Below, one piece after another: positions 20,919 through 33,800 of a DNA stretch of 64,000 bases. Location: contig JAJEKB010020870.1 of NCBI GenBank assembly GCA_022393335.1, positions 1 to 64,000 of the forward strand, in the 5' to 3' direction. The position numbers and the translations under genes were made by a program. Under the pieces are notes generated by a model. The model searched no databases. It was given only the letters and a program-made list of their open reading frames with translations, and was not told the origin of the DNA. The first letter of the stretch is position 1. The number at the start of each line of letters is the position of its first letter. The DNA is from Macrotrachela quadricornifera. Lineage: Eukaryota; Rotifera; Eurotatoria; Philodinida; Philodinidae.

Positions 20919-22447
20919 TTAAGTATAGTTATGTAAAAAATTATTTAATTTCGTACATGATGGTGTTGATTGTTGTTGAGCTTTATGATATAAATTATTA
21001 TCATTCATCATTCTTGCACGCCATAATAATGATTCTTTATATTGTTGTTCACGATAACATTGTTGTCGTAAATCAGATGCATATTCATCATGAACTGATG
21101 ATTCAAATTTATCGAAATCATTAGCTGTTTTTGGTGGACGAAAATCTGATTTAACATAATATTCAACATTTAATGTACGTGTTGTACGTAAATTTGTATA
21201 TTTTCTAAATGAATAAATATAATAAAGAAGAAAATATATAATAATAAATGAATTTTACCCAGTACGATGCAATTGAAATTGTGGTTCACTTACAAATAAT
21301 GTTCCAAGAATTGATATAAGAAATAAAAGTAAATATGGTAATAATTGAACAAATGTATGTGTTGTCTAAAATAAAAATTTTATTTTAATTATAAGAAATA
21401 AAAAACAAACATTTTGTGTTGTTGAATTAGTAGTTGTAAAATGAAATGTATTGGCTTGTGGACGACGTCGATGTGTACGCATATTTTGCCCTAAATAATT
21501 AAATAAAATCCTCGTTTTTTTTATTTCAAAATAAGAAATTTTTATTATACCAGAATAACCAAAAAATAGATTAAATATTTCATCAGCTGAAAAATTGTCG
21601 TCGTCATCATTATAATAATAATATTGTCTACCACCGGTATTACCACGATGATATTGTGGTTCCATTGCATGACCATATTGATCATATTGTTCACGTTTTT
21701 TTGAATCACTTAATATAGAAAAAGCTTTACCAATAGCTATTTAAGATAAAAAAAAAACAAATTTTGTTTTTATTTTCTTTTTCTTAAGAATATATTAACC
21801 TTTGAAAGCATCAGTAGCACCTGGTGCTTTACATTTATCTGGATGAAACTAAAAACGAAAAAAATAAAATAAAGAATATTTTTTATTCTTATTAACATAC
21901 TTGAAGTGCTAATTTTCGATAAGCTTTTTTTAAATCAGATTCAGATGCGGTTTTAGTAACACCAAGAATTTCGTATAAATCTTTACATGTTTTTATTCTA
22001 ATAATAAATAAATATATACATATTTGAATATGTACTGTTGAAATATTGATACAAATAACAATAAGTCGATCGTTTTACTCACTTTCGTACAGCTTCTGCT
22101 TCTTCCGAAGTATAATCACTAGTTGATGTTGAAGTTGTTCTATGTTTTGTATGTGATGAAGTACCATTGGTTGTAGTATGATTAGAATTTGAAGTTGATT
22201 CATAAGATTTATGATTATGTGTTGTGTTAAAATTCGAATTTTTTACTTGTTCAAGAAGATCTTTAATCAAAAAGAAAAAAAGATATTTAATTTATAAAAT
22301 TATTATTAATTTACCTTCAGCTTTTTGTGTTGGAAAAAGATCTATAGATTTATTTATATACCGAGTAGCTCGTTCATTATCATTAGCACGAATTGCTTGT
22401 TCAGCAAGTTCGAGATAATGTAATGCAGCATCTTTATTAGCTTCCAT
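20919..22447 (-). CDS. DNAJB12/DNAJB14-like ER membrane co-chaperone
   Basis: Eight exons (22315-22447, 22083-22260, 21901-21997, 21800-21848, 21551-21736, 21411-21490, 21259-21365, 20919-21204) join in frame to 371 residues, close to the 370-380 of vertebrate members. An N-terminal helical segment ([20 protein letters not shown]) resembles the family's opening. The J domain (about residues 105-170) contains KDLYEILGV and [11 protein letters not shown] with the HPD motif that stimulates Hsp70. A transmembrane segment follows ([20 protein letters not shown]), then a DUF1977-like tail ending in [10 protein letters not shown]. Family members sit in the ER membrane with the J domain in the cytosol and support ER-associated degradation. 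All splice sites are GT-AG, with introns of about 51-64 bp. Confidence 0.9.
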
Positions 22448-23064
22448 TTGATTATACAGATAATATAATTAAATAGTATAAATAAATAAAAACATTGTAA
22501 AATAGATGATAATATACAAGCCAAACAGAAAAAAAGAAAGAAAGAAATAAAATTTAATCAAATGATAGATATTAAAATACTGAAATATTCAATCTGTCAA
22601 AGAACGTAAAAAGAATATGGACTAAAAATAAAGAGAAAAAATATAGGTAAGCAACTGACGCAACGGTTAAAAGTTGGCATATAGGTAAATGACTCGTTAT
22701 TTCTCTCTCTATCTCGACGCGAATAAATAATAATAAGAGTCGCTCTTTTATGTTATTCGATTAATTTATAACCAATAGATGATTATTATAGAGTATTTAA
22801 ACGATAGATATCGCTATGTAACAAAAAAAGAATTTGAATAAAGGAGTAATTCCAATCTAAAATACCTTTTTTTTTTGAACTTTATAATATTTTTTTTTCC
22901 AAAATTAGACTTACGAACCTATCAAAGAAAAAATTAGAACTAGATTTTATTGTTTTTTATTAATTCCACACTTCAGAATTATATTATCGAACGAAGCCAT
23001 CAAAAAAAAAATAATGAATTCATAACAATTCAACAAATAAAAATTACTTGAAAAAAAAATCTTG
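22448..23064. promoter_or_regulatory. Divergent intergenic region (presumed bidirectional promoter)
   Basis: About 615 bp between the divergent starts of the DnaJ gene (-) and the Pro/Thr/Ser-rich gene (+). It must hold both promoters, but no clear TATA or CCAAT pair stands out. Confidence 0.35.
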
Positions 23065-25100
23065 ATGGGCAACACAACTGTTAAACCAACTCCTACTGCC
23101 AATTTTTTCACTCCTGTTTATGATACTGTCCCTCCTGATCCTAATGCACCTTACATTGTAACTTATCCTACAAACTTTCCGTCAAATAATGATGACTTTA
23201 CTGCTCCTACAACGTCTCCTATTCCTCACACTACCACGCCTCCAACTAATAATGATAGTTCTGCTGCTCATACAAAGTCTCCTATTCCTCACACTACTAC
23301 ATCACCAACTAATAATGATAGTTCCACTGCTCCTACAAAGTCTCCCACTCCACCCAATGCTATGTCTCCAACTAATATTGATAATCCAACTGTCTCTCCA
23401 AAGTCTCCTATTTCACCTACTACTACGTCTCCAACTAATAATAATGTTTTTGCTGTTTCTACGAAGTCTCCTACTCCTCGTATTACTACGCCTCCAACTA
23501 ATATTAATAAATCCACTATTCCTACAAAGTCATTTACTCCTCCCGTTCCTTCTAATTCATTTTCTTCTTCAGTTCCAATTGCTCCCACTACTTTCAATAG
23601 TGCTACAGCTCCTATAACTTCTTCGACACTTGCAATTTCAGACTCAGTTTCTCCTACCCCAACTATTCATGATATTTCTATTAAATTACCCAATTTTACT
23701 CCTGTAGTTAGTCCTGATAGTTCTGTTGTTTCTCCTACAATTGAAAATCCTGTTACTCCTATAACATCTCCTACTCATCGTGTTCCTGCTCTTCCAATTA
23801 ATCCTACTACTTCTTTCACTGAATTTCGTCCTATTGCTCCTCCTACTCCGAAAATTTCAGTTGTACCTAGTAGCCCAATCAAATCTACAACTCCTCGTTC
23901 TTTTGAAGGTTTGTATTAAATATAAAATTCTAAATCATAATAAAATTTTTATCTTCAGTTGCTCCTAAACGAACATTAACAAAAACATCAATATCACTTT
24001 CAACATCAACTCGTGAACAAGCAAAACCTACTACTTTATCATCCGTTGACCGATGGAATAAATGGAATCAATTTGAACAAAAACAACGAGAAAAACATAA
24101 GAAATTTTCACAAGCAAATCATCAAATTCAACGTTCAGATTCATTAACATCCTCATTATCAAATACTGATGATAATCAAAACATATTTTCTATTCCTCCA
24201 GATATTGTTGCTGTACCAAGTTATGCATTACGTTCAACAGCTGTATCTAATCTTCCTCCAGAGGAACGTATGTTATCCGAACGAACTCAATCAATTCATA
24301 GAGATATATCAATATTTAAATATTATCTTACTCAAAAAGAAACAAAACAATCGGTAATTAAAAGTTTTGTTTTTCTATTTATTATTATCTAAAATCATAG
24401 ATTGGCAATCATACAAAAGCAACTATGTTTAAAATGAATACACTTGCTAAACAAACTCCTTTTCCAATTCCAACTTTATCATTAATAAATAAAAATTTCA
24501 GTGATGGTACTCATGAATTAAATGAAAATTCAAAAGTTACACCTACATTTGGTTCTCTTGGTTTACGAAATGATATTGAAACAGAATCAATTAATCAATC
24601 TACAATAAAACTTGATAGAAATAAAAAAGAACAACAACAACAACAAAAAGTTTGAATATTTATTATTGATTATCATTATCTATAAAAAAATTTGTTTAGA
24701 CATTATCAATTTCAGATCTTTATGCCAATAGTGATGATTCTCTTCAATATGTTTCATCAACTTTTATCAATCCACCAACATATTCTTTCATAGAAAATCC
24801 ATCTCTACAAAATAATCGTCAACCATTAACATCAATATTAAAAAAATCATCATCTCAAGTTAATTATAATCCTTATTCTACACAAACAAATAATAAATTA
24901 TTTCAAGATTATCGTAAATATATTAAACATAGATTATTTTTTTTATTTAAAAATAATTTTTTCTTTTAGGAAAAAATGATTTTGAAAATTATTCATCAGT
25001 AGTATCATTTAATATGCCATCACCAAAAATAAAACCTAGTCAAAGTATATTAAGAAGTGAAAAATTATTTTCTAAACGATCATTTTTTCGAAAAAAATAA
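23065..25100 (+). CDS. Pro/Thr/Ser-rich protein of unknown function
   Basis: Five exons (23065-23908, 23959-24353, 24401-24649, 24700-24913, 24970-25100) join in frame to about 610 residues. I do not recognise a family. The first about 280 residues are Pro/Thr/Ser-rich with at least five imperfect 21-residue units of the pattern SPxPxTTxPTNxxxSxxxTK. The remainder is charged and Ser/Gln/Asn-rich, with DRWNKWNQFEQKQREKHKKF (a possible helix), a run of glutamines, and a basic C-terminus ending KRSFFRKK. No signal peptide, transmembrane segment or catalytic motif is visible, so it is probably disordered, possibly a scaffold or cytoskeletal partner. The conserved splicing frame over five exons argues that it is a real gene. 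Confidence 0.72.
23215..23540 (+). repeat. 63-bp in-frame tandem repeats
   Basis: Five diverged 63-bp units within exon 1 of the Pro/Thr/Ser-rich gene, each coding for a 21-residue unit with CCAACTAATAAT (PTNN) at its centre. The divergence shows the array is not a recent expansion. Confidence 0.75.
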
Positions 25101-25399
25101 ATTTTTTTGTTAATAAATATCCTATGTAATACATTAATAAACTACTTCATTATAATTTTGACTGTCTTAAACGCAATTAATTTCATCTTTTATTTTTAAA
25201 TAAACATGAAACATTGCATATAAAAATGATATAAGTAGAATAACAATCGTAAGCCAACAACACATAGGTCACCGATTATAACAACAACAACAACACAAAG
25301 CAGATACTACCTACATAAAAAAAAATGTTAATAGTTTACCACATCGGGAATGAGATTTATCCAAAAAAAAAAAAACGAAGAAAAAGAACGAACAATAGT
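25101..25399. other. Convergent 3' flanks
   Basis: Short AT-rich gap between the 3' ends of the Pro/Thr/Ser-rich gene and the glucosidase II beta gene, including a run of ACAACA near 25280. Nothing else is seen. Confidence 0.4.
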
Positions 25400-27561
25400 T
25401 TAAAATTCATCATGATCAGAATGTAATGATGCTGTTGCAATTGTTTCATCACATGCTGATGGTGTTTCAAATATCATTGCATATTCACATCGAGTTGGTT
25501 CACGTACATCAACTATTTTATGTTCAATACCACATCGAAATGTAACTGTTAATGATCGAGCTGGACCATTCCAACATGTAGCACCATTTGAATATTTCAT
25601 TTTTAAATATTTATTATTTTCAGGACCTGACCATGAACTCCAATAACCAATTGTTACTTCACTACCACCACCTTTTGGAATTTGTTTAGCATCTTTAAAC
25701 ATACATACACGATATGTATATTCACGTTCTTCATAATCATAACATTGATCAATAAATGCAGAATATTCACCATGTTCTCCTATATCAACTTCAGCTTGTT
25801 TTTTTAAATCTCTAAAACAATAGAAGAAAATTAATAAATAATTAATTATTAAAATACAAACTCTATTTGTCGTTTAATATCATAAACTTTTCTTTCAATT
25901 TCACTATATTCATTTCGAGCATGATCAGCTGTTTGAATTAATCGTTTTGTTTCATCATCATATTCTGGTACAGTATCATCATGAATATGTTTTTCATGTT
26001 CAAGTGACTAAGAAAAAAAAAAAAAAAAATTTAAATATATTCTTTTTAATTATCTTACTGTTGCAACTGGTGGTTGATTATCATCTTCTTCATATTCACC
26101 TTCAGTCGTCGTTTCTAATTCTTCACCTTCTTGTGTTAAATGTTCTTTTGTTTTTGCAGCTAATTCATCTATATCAACAAATGTTTCAGTTGGTTTTTCA
26201 GATAATTTTTGATAGGAATTTGATATTTGTTCAAATACTGTTACATTAAATTCATTAAAATTAACTGAATCAGCACCAAGAATTGACTAATAAAAAAAAA
26301 TGAAAATTAAATTTTAATATAAAAAAATTACATTAATAACATACTCGAACTTCTTCAGTTGTAAATTCATTTTCACGATCAGTATCAAGTTCTGTATGTT
26401 TTTGTAATTCTTCAATTGATACTCTATTAAAAAAATAATTATTTTTCTTTTTTAATTCTAATAAATATTTATTTACTTACAATGAATCATTATTAGTATC
26501 TAATTCAGCAAACATTTCACGCATTTGATTATCACGAGCAATAGCTTCACGTATAGCACGTTGTTCTATTTAAATATTTTTTTTTTGTAAATTTTATATA
26601 ATTTTTTTTTACCTTCCCATAATTTTTGATGTTTTTCTTTTGCTTGATTTTCTGGAATTTCAGCTTGTTGTTTTAATTCTATTAAAAGAATAATAATAGA
26701 GTATATTAGATATATATTTTTTTATATTATATTAAACCTTCTTTTTCTTTTAATTCTTTGTCAACACTTGCTAAATTTTGTTCAAGTTCATTGAGACGTA
26801 ACTAAAAGAAAAACATGTTAGAAAATTTTTGTTTTTTTGCGAAATTATAATTTACTTCTCGATCTGATTTAATAACAAATGATTTAGTAATAATTTCTTT
26901 CTTTTTAGCTACACCAGCTTCATGTAATGCACGTCTTGCTTCACGTTCAGCTTGAGTTTTTTGTGCTAATTCACTATATTAAATTAATTCATTATTAGGA
27001 ATTATTATTATTTATTAAATAACTTACAAACATGTATTATTACAAACAATTTTTGTTTCATATTCATCAGTTCCATCACAACAATCTAAATTCAATGAAA
27101 TAAAAAAAAAAGAATACTAATAAATTTCGTATGAACATACCACATACACCATCTCCAACAAAATGTGAAGGAATTGATGTACCAATATAACCTTTATTTT
27201 CACAATAAAATCTTCCATTTGGACAAGCCGATGTACCTGGTTCATCACTTCCATCTAAATCAAATAAAAAAAGTTTCATTACAAATTTCTACTAAATATT
27301 TACCTCGACAATCACAATAATCATCATTAACAAATTCATGTGGAATTACTGATGAACCATCAAGACAAGAAAATGGTTTTGATGAAACATATTTTGAAAG
27401 TACTAAAAAATTTAAGAAATTTTTTTTTATAAATAAATAAATAAAAAATATTTACATGGTTTTGGTACACCACGTAATAATGTATGTTCTACACTTCCAT
27501 TAGAAATTAATGTAAAAAAAGTTAAGATAAGTATAAGATTAATATAGAAAGAAAACATCAT
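25400..27561 (-). CDS. Glucosidase II beta subunit (PRKCSH-like)
   Basis: Many short exons on the minus strand. The start (27561) gives a signal peptide ([20 protein letters not shown]). Two LDL-receptor class A-like Cys repeats follow: [20 protein letters not shown], then [18 protein letters not shown] and VGDGVC...CDGTDEYE. A coiled-coil region (about 26600-26990) and an EF-hand-like, acidic linker come next. The last exon holds an MRH (mannose-6-phosphate receptor homology) domain with [17 protein letters not shown] and EPTRCEYAM. The beta subunit keeps the catalytic alpha subunit in the ER and recognises N-glycan mannose during glucose trimming. The protein ends HDEF where vertebrates have HDEL, a probable ER-retrieval variant. 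Exon edges were checked only at both ends. Confidence 0.9.
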
Positions 27562-27843
27562 TGAATCAAAGTTAAATAAAATGGAATATATATTTCAATG
27601 GCTATTATCCATCTGTTCTGTTCAAATTTTATTGGTTATTTATTTTAACAAATCAGATTAATTCAACTGACAGGTGGTGTTACTATAGTAACAAAATTTA
27701 ACCTACATTTCTTTTTTTTTTGAAGTTTTATAAGAAGAAAATATTAGAATATATTTCTTATTAATTAAAACTTAAACAGTCAAGAGAATCTGCGTAATAG
27801 ATTGAATAAACGTACATGTAAAATATAAATTTTATTTTAGAGT
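27562..27843. promoter_or_regulatory. Divergent intergenic region
   Basis: About 280 bp between the start of glucosidase II beta (-) and the NACHT-WD40 gene (+). It presumably carries both promoters. TTTTATTTTAG ends 3 nt before the downstream ATG. Confidence 0.35.
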
Positions 27844-30800
27844 ATGAAATCATCATATTATTTGGATGTTTTACGTGGACGATCACAAGAATTACCAGAT
27901 GTTCGATCAAAAGTTGTACGAGTTTTTGTTAGTTCAACATTTACAGGTTAATAATTATTGAAAAAAAAAAGAATTTTTTTGTTTTCATAGAAAAAAAAAA
28001 TTTTTTTTTATATTTAGATACATTAGTAGAACGAGATTCTTTAATTGAAAATATCTTTCCTAAACTTAAAGATTATTGTCGTGAAAAATATGGATTAGAA
28101 TTTCAGGTTTGTTATTAATATATATCTTATAATAAAAAAAATTATTGTATTATTTAATAAAGTATGCTGATATGCGATGGGGTATACAAACAGAATCAGC
28201 TAATAATCATGGAGAAGTTGCAACATGTTTAAAAGAAATTCAATTATGTAAAAAATATTCTGTTGCTACTAATTTTGTGGTTTGTTTATTTGACACAAAA
28301 AGAAAACCGAAATTTTTTTATTTATCTATTAAATAATTAGGTTTTACTTAGTCATCGTTATGGTTCACGACCAATTCCAGCTGAAATTGATGCAAAACTT
28401 TTTGATTTATTAAAACAAACTATTTATAATGAACAAAATGAAAATAATGATGGAGAATTATTAACACAATGGTATCAACTTGATACAAATTGTATACCAC
28501 CTGCATATATATTACGAAATATTTCATCAATTATACCAAGTTTCATATCGAAAGTAAATAAATAAATAAAAAATATTTTATTTTTATGATGTTTATAGAA
28601 TACAGATGAAGTAAAACAAGCCGATAAAGAATGGAAAGAAATCAATAATCGATTAAGAATATGTCTTCGTAAAGCAGCAAAAATATGTTTACAAAAAGAA
28701 TTAATTACTAAAAATGATTATGATGAATTTTTTATATCAAGTAAATATTTTATTTATTTATTTACTTATATTAATAAGATAATATTTAGTTACAGAAAAA
28801 GAAATTATCAATGGAATATTATCAGCATCAGATGCTAATGAACGTACATTATGTTTTTTACGTGAAATTGTTGATATTCATAATCATTTAGCTGATGAAA
28901 AAGCACCAAGATTTATTGATATGTTATCAAAAACTGCTATTGATCAAGAAGCTGAAGATTTACTTAATCGTTTAAAAAATAATCGTATACCAGCTGTATT
29001 AAAATCTCGAAATATATTTAAATATAAAGTTAATTGGTCATCAAATGGTATTAATCGACAAGATCATTCAAATTATATTGAACAATTTAATGAAGATTTT
29101 TATATATCTATGAAAGAACAAATTGATCGATGTGTTCAAGCACGTTTTACAATTGGTTCTGATAGTTTACAACATGAAGTATTAGAACATGCTATACAAT
29201 GTAAAACATATGTTACAAAATTTCATGGAAGAACTGATGTTTTATCTGAAGTATATATCATAAAACAAAAAAATTTAATTAAAAAAAAATATTTTTCTAT
29301 TTATATTTTAGTTAGAAAAATATGTGAAAAATAGTAGTGAACGTCGACCATGTGTTGTATATGGAGAGTCAGGATGTGGAAAGACAAGTGTATTAGCTAA
29401 AACTGCAACAGAGGTTAGTCAATATAATCATGATAAAATCTTAAAACAATCAATATTTAATTAAAGGTATTTAAATGGTGGTCAGATCGATCTGTTTCAG
29501 TTATTTTACGTTTTCTTGGGTAAGTTAAATCGAATATAAATCTATACTCTTTAATTATTCTCTAGTACAACACCACCTACTTCAACTATTTATAAAACAT
29601 TACTTTCAATATCTGGACATATTTCGGAATTATATAATATACCTATGACATCATATCCAACAGTAAATCAACTTCGTGATCAACTTGAATTAAGTCTTTT
29701 TCCTCAAATACCTGATAATGAATATCTTCTTATATTACTTGATTCAATTGATCAATTACATACAGATGCATATGATTGTAAATGGTTACCAAAACAATTT
29801 CCATTAAATGTTAAATGTATTCTATCAACATTACCTGATCATGAAAATATATTAAAAAATTTAAAAGATATTTTAATTGAAGATAAAAATATATTTATAC
29901 ATGTTCCACCATTTCAATCATCAACAGTTGAAATTGTTTATGATAATTGGCTTAAAATGAAAAATCGTTCATTAAGTCCAGATCAACGTTTATTTATAAA
30001 TAATTTAATGAATAAAATAAAAGATATTCTTCCATTATTTATGAAACTTGTTTTTGATATAATATCAATATGGCATTCATATGATATTATTGATGAACGT
30101 TTAAATGAATTAAATGATGTTGATGATTGTATACGTTATTTATTTCATCGTTTAAAAATTATACATAATGAAGTATTATTTAGTCGAGCATTATGTTATA
30201 TGACAGCATGTCGAAGTGGTATAAGTCAAAATGAACTTGAAGATGTTCTTTCACTTGATGATGATGTACTTAAAAGTGTTTTTCAACATTATATACCACC
30301 TGTTAGACGTTTACCAGGAATATTATGGACAAGAATTCGAAATGATTTAGATGAATATATTACAGAAAAAGAAGTTGATGATGCACCTGTTATTTATTGG
30401 TATAGAATTTTTCAATTATTAGAGATTTGTCTGTAACAATTGAGTAAAATAGCAAGCAAAAATTTCTCAGAAATATAATTATGTAATTTACTATTTTCTT
30501 CTAGTTACGATAGAATTATTAGATATATTTTAAATAACTATTACAAGATGAGAATTTACTATAAATATCTCATTTTTCTCATTTGTATGCATGCAACTTT
30601 GCATGTAGATTTAAATCTTAATTATGTTCGAAATTATTTGTTTATTTCAATTAAATCAAGGTTACATAAAAAATAATGAGAAAAAACTTTAAAACAAATA
30701 AAAAGAGAAATAATTCGAAGTTTTGAAGATAATCTTTATTCGAAACTCATTGAAATCGGAGATGTTCTCCCGTAAACTGAAGAAAAATATTATCTTTATG

Positions 30801-33800
30801 ATATCGCGACAAGAAGAATGTTCCAAAGTGCTTTTCTTCAACACTTTAGAGGGTACACTGAAAAACATTATTTCAAATAAATTTTCTCTAATCTTTATTT
30901 TATTGAAATTATATTCTAAAAATGTTATAATATATATTAGGTATCATCGTCGATTTATTGAAGTAGCTCGACAATTATATATATCAAATTTAAATGATGA
31001 AGATCGTAAAATAGTTTTTCAAAATGTTGTTGATTTATTTAAAGAAACTTGGAAAGGAAAAAATAAACCATTTAAAATTGATGATCCAAAATTAGTTCTA
31101 AAATATAAATTAGATCAATCTGATGGAGAAATTCAAGCAAATCGTTTTACAACATCACAACCAATTGAATTTATTGATGTTGATGGTCGAATACAATATA
31201 ATAAACGAAAATTAAATGAATTACCACAATTTTTAATTAAATTAGCATCTGATATAGCATTACCAATTGCAGCTGAAGAAATGATTTTTAATTATTCATT
31301 TATGCGTATGGTTTTTTTTTATTTTAAAAAGAAAAATTTAAATAAAAATATTCTTTATTTTTAGATGCTAAATTTAGTTGTTCACCATTTCTTGATGTTA
31401 TACATGAAATTGATCAATTTCAAAATGCAACATCATATAAATCAGCAAATGAAATAAAAATAATTCAAAAAGAAATGTCTATTCTTAGTTTAGCTTATTT
31501 ATTATTTGGTCTTTTACTTAATGAATATCCAGATAATTATGCACTTGAATTAACATCACGTTTAATTCCATTATATGGTACAAAATTATATATTACAAAT
31601 TTATTAAAACAATGTGATGAACAAAGTCCACGTCATTGTGCACTTATTACACCATATGCTCAAACACAACCACCAGGTAATGGTTTAATTTATTCAATGA
31701 ATAAACATACAATGCCTGTTGTTGATCTTGATTTTACAAATAATCAAATGGCAGCTATATCATTATCAAATAAAATTATTGTTATTAATATGCGTACGGG
31801 AAATACAGCACTTGATATTAAATTACCTAAATTAAATGAATCTTATTTAAATTCAACAACATTACCTAATATGCGTATTTATATTGATGGTCAAAAACGT
31901 GAAGATATACATGTTGAACATTCTGATACAGATAGTTCTAATGATGAGGATGATGAAATATTTAAAAATTATGTATTTTTAGTTAATTCATTTCATCATG
32001 TTTATCTTATATCAAGTCATGGTGATATTAAATTTCATCAAACTTCAGTTAAAGGATATTTAACTGTTGAAGTTATTAATTTATCACAAGGTTTATGTAT
32101 TCTTGTAGAAGAAAATTCAAATTTTGTTGAATGTTGGGATTTAGGACAAAATAAATTATATGCTAAACTTAATTTATCAACAAATGTATTAATTAAAAAT
32201 GTTTTATGTTCAAAATTTAAAAAATTATTAATTATTGTTGTTCTTAATGATGGAACTATTCTTTTTTATATTCTTGATAATTCAACATTTATTCATTGTG
32301 GTACAATTAATGCTGGTAAACATTTAGATTTAGTTATTATTAATCAGGATAAATTAATTTGTACATTTGATTCAATAATTCCTATTGATTTTGCTCTAAT
32401 TGAATTATATTTATTTCGACAAACAAAACAAATTTTAACAGATAAAGAAGTATTTAAGACAATAATTGCTTTTAATCCACCAATTAGTCCTAAACCAATT
32501 CAACGAATTGTATTACCCGATGGAGATCAAAATGTAATAACAGATGTTTTGAAAACATTTTTTATGGTTTTAACAAAAGAAGGTTTATATATTGTGCATA
32601 CTTGTTTTAAAAAAGATTTATCTTATATATGTATTCCTGGTCAATTTGATGTTGTTGCAGCATATGCTAAGCGTCAACATTTAATATTCACGGCTCGAGG
32701 TGGTATTATTAATATATATAAATGGCGTTGTACTGAAGGAGAAGATGATAAACATAATGAATCTAATATTTATCATGAATATCAATTATTTAGTTCTATT
32801 GATATTAGTTCATCTTCAGTACTTACTATTAAACCATCGAGTGATTCTGGTAAGAATATATTGTAACAAAAAAAAAATAAAGTTCTACTTCTTTTTTCTT
32901 TTATTATTTGTAATAGCTGGTTTATTTTTATGTTCAATGCAAACTGGAGTTATTAATGCATATCATAGTTATGCAGCACGAGAGGCTTTTAAAAAATTAC
33001 CACCTTTTCCACGTACAACAGAATTAATTGGTACAATTCAATTATCTAAAACAAAAGCAGTTACACTTGATATGTCCAAACAGTAAGTCTATATACTAAA
33101 GTTATTTTTAATTCTTAACGCATATCTTCATTCATTATATTATAGATCTCAGGTCTCTCTATCCATATCATATATTAAAATAATAGATCGCTATTCCACA
33201 TATTCTCCACTCCTTCAATTAGTGAAAATTGCAGGTCTCTATCTCTTTCCGTTCTTCAGTTATTTAACAAAGAATAACACGCGCAGATTTTTTGGATAGA
33301 CTATAGATTTTGGTATACGGGATGCTCATCAACGATTACCTTAATCATAGCAAATCCTACAACTTCAGTTATGAATTACGTATGAATTAAAACATTCCTA
33401 ACAGTTACATTGATAAGTGTAAATTATAAAATATATATTCTAATAACGTGAATGTCAGTCCTAGCATTTATCCAATGTTAATATTATTTCATAACAGATT
33501 TATATTTTATTTAGAGAAATAACATTATGGGTATATCAACATTCTACTTCAATTGAATCGAAACGTCACTTTTCTAATTCAACAAAAATTGATGATTATA
33601 CACTTTTATCTGATACAGCCGTACTTATTATTACAAATACATATTGGGCTGAAATTTATGCATTACAATCTTTAAATAAAGAAGCACTTTTTCGTGTTCA
33701 TCTTCGTTATCCATCACGAGTATTTATTATTGATGATAATACATTTATTTTAATTACAAATGATGGATCAATTCGTTGTATAACTCAACAAATAAATAAA

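Noticed and set aside
23189..23617. Leucine-rich and Val/Gly-rich frames overlapping the Pro/Thr/Ser-rich exon
   Set aside because: Shadows of the repetitive exon in other frames; only one frame continues through five in-frame splice junctions.
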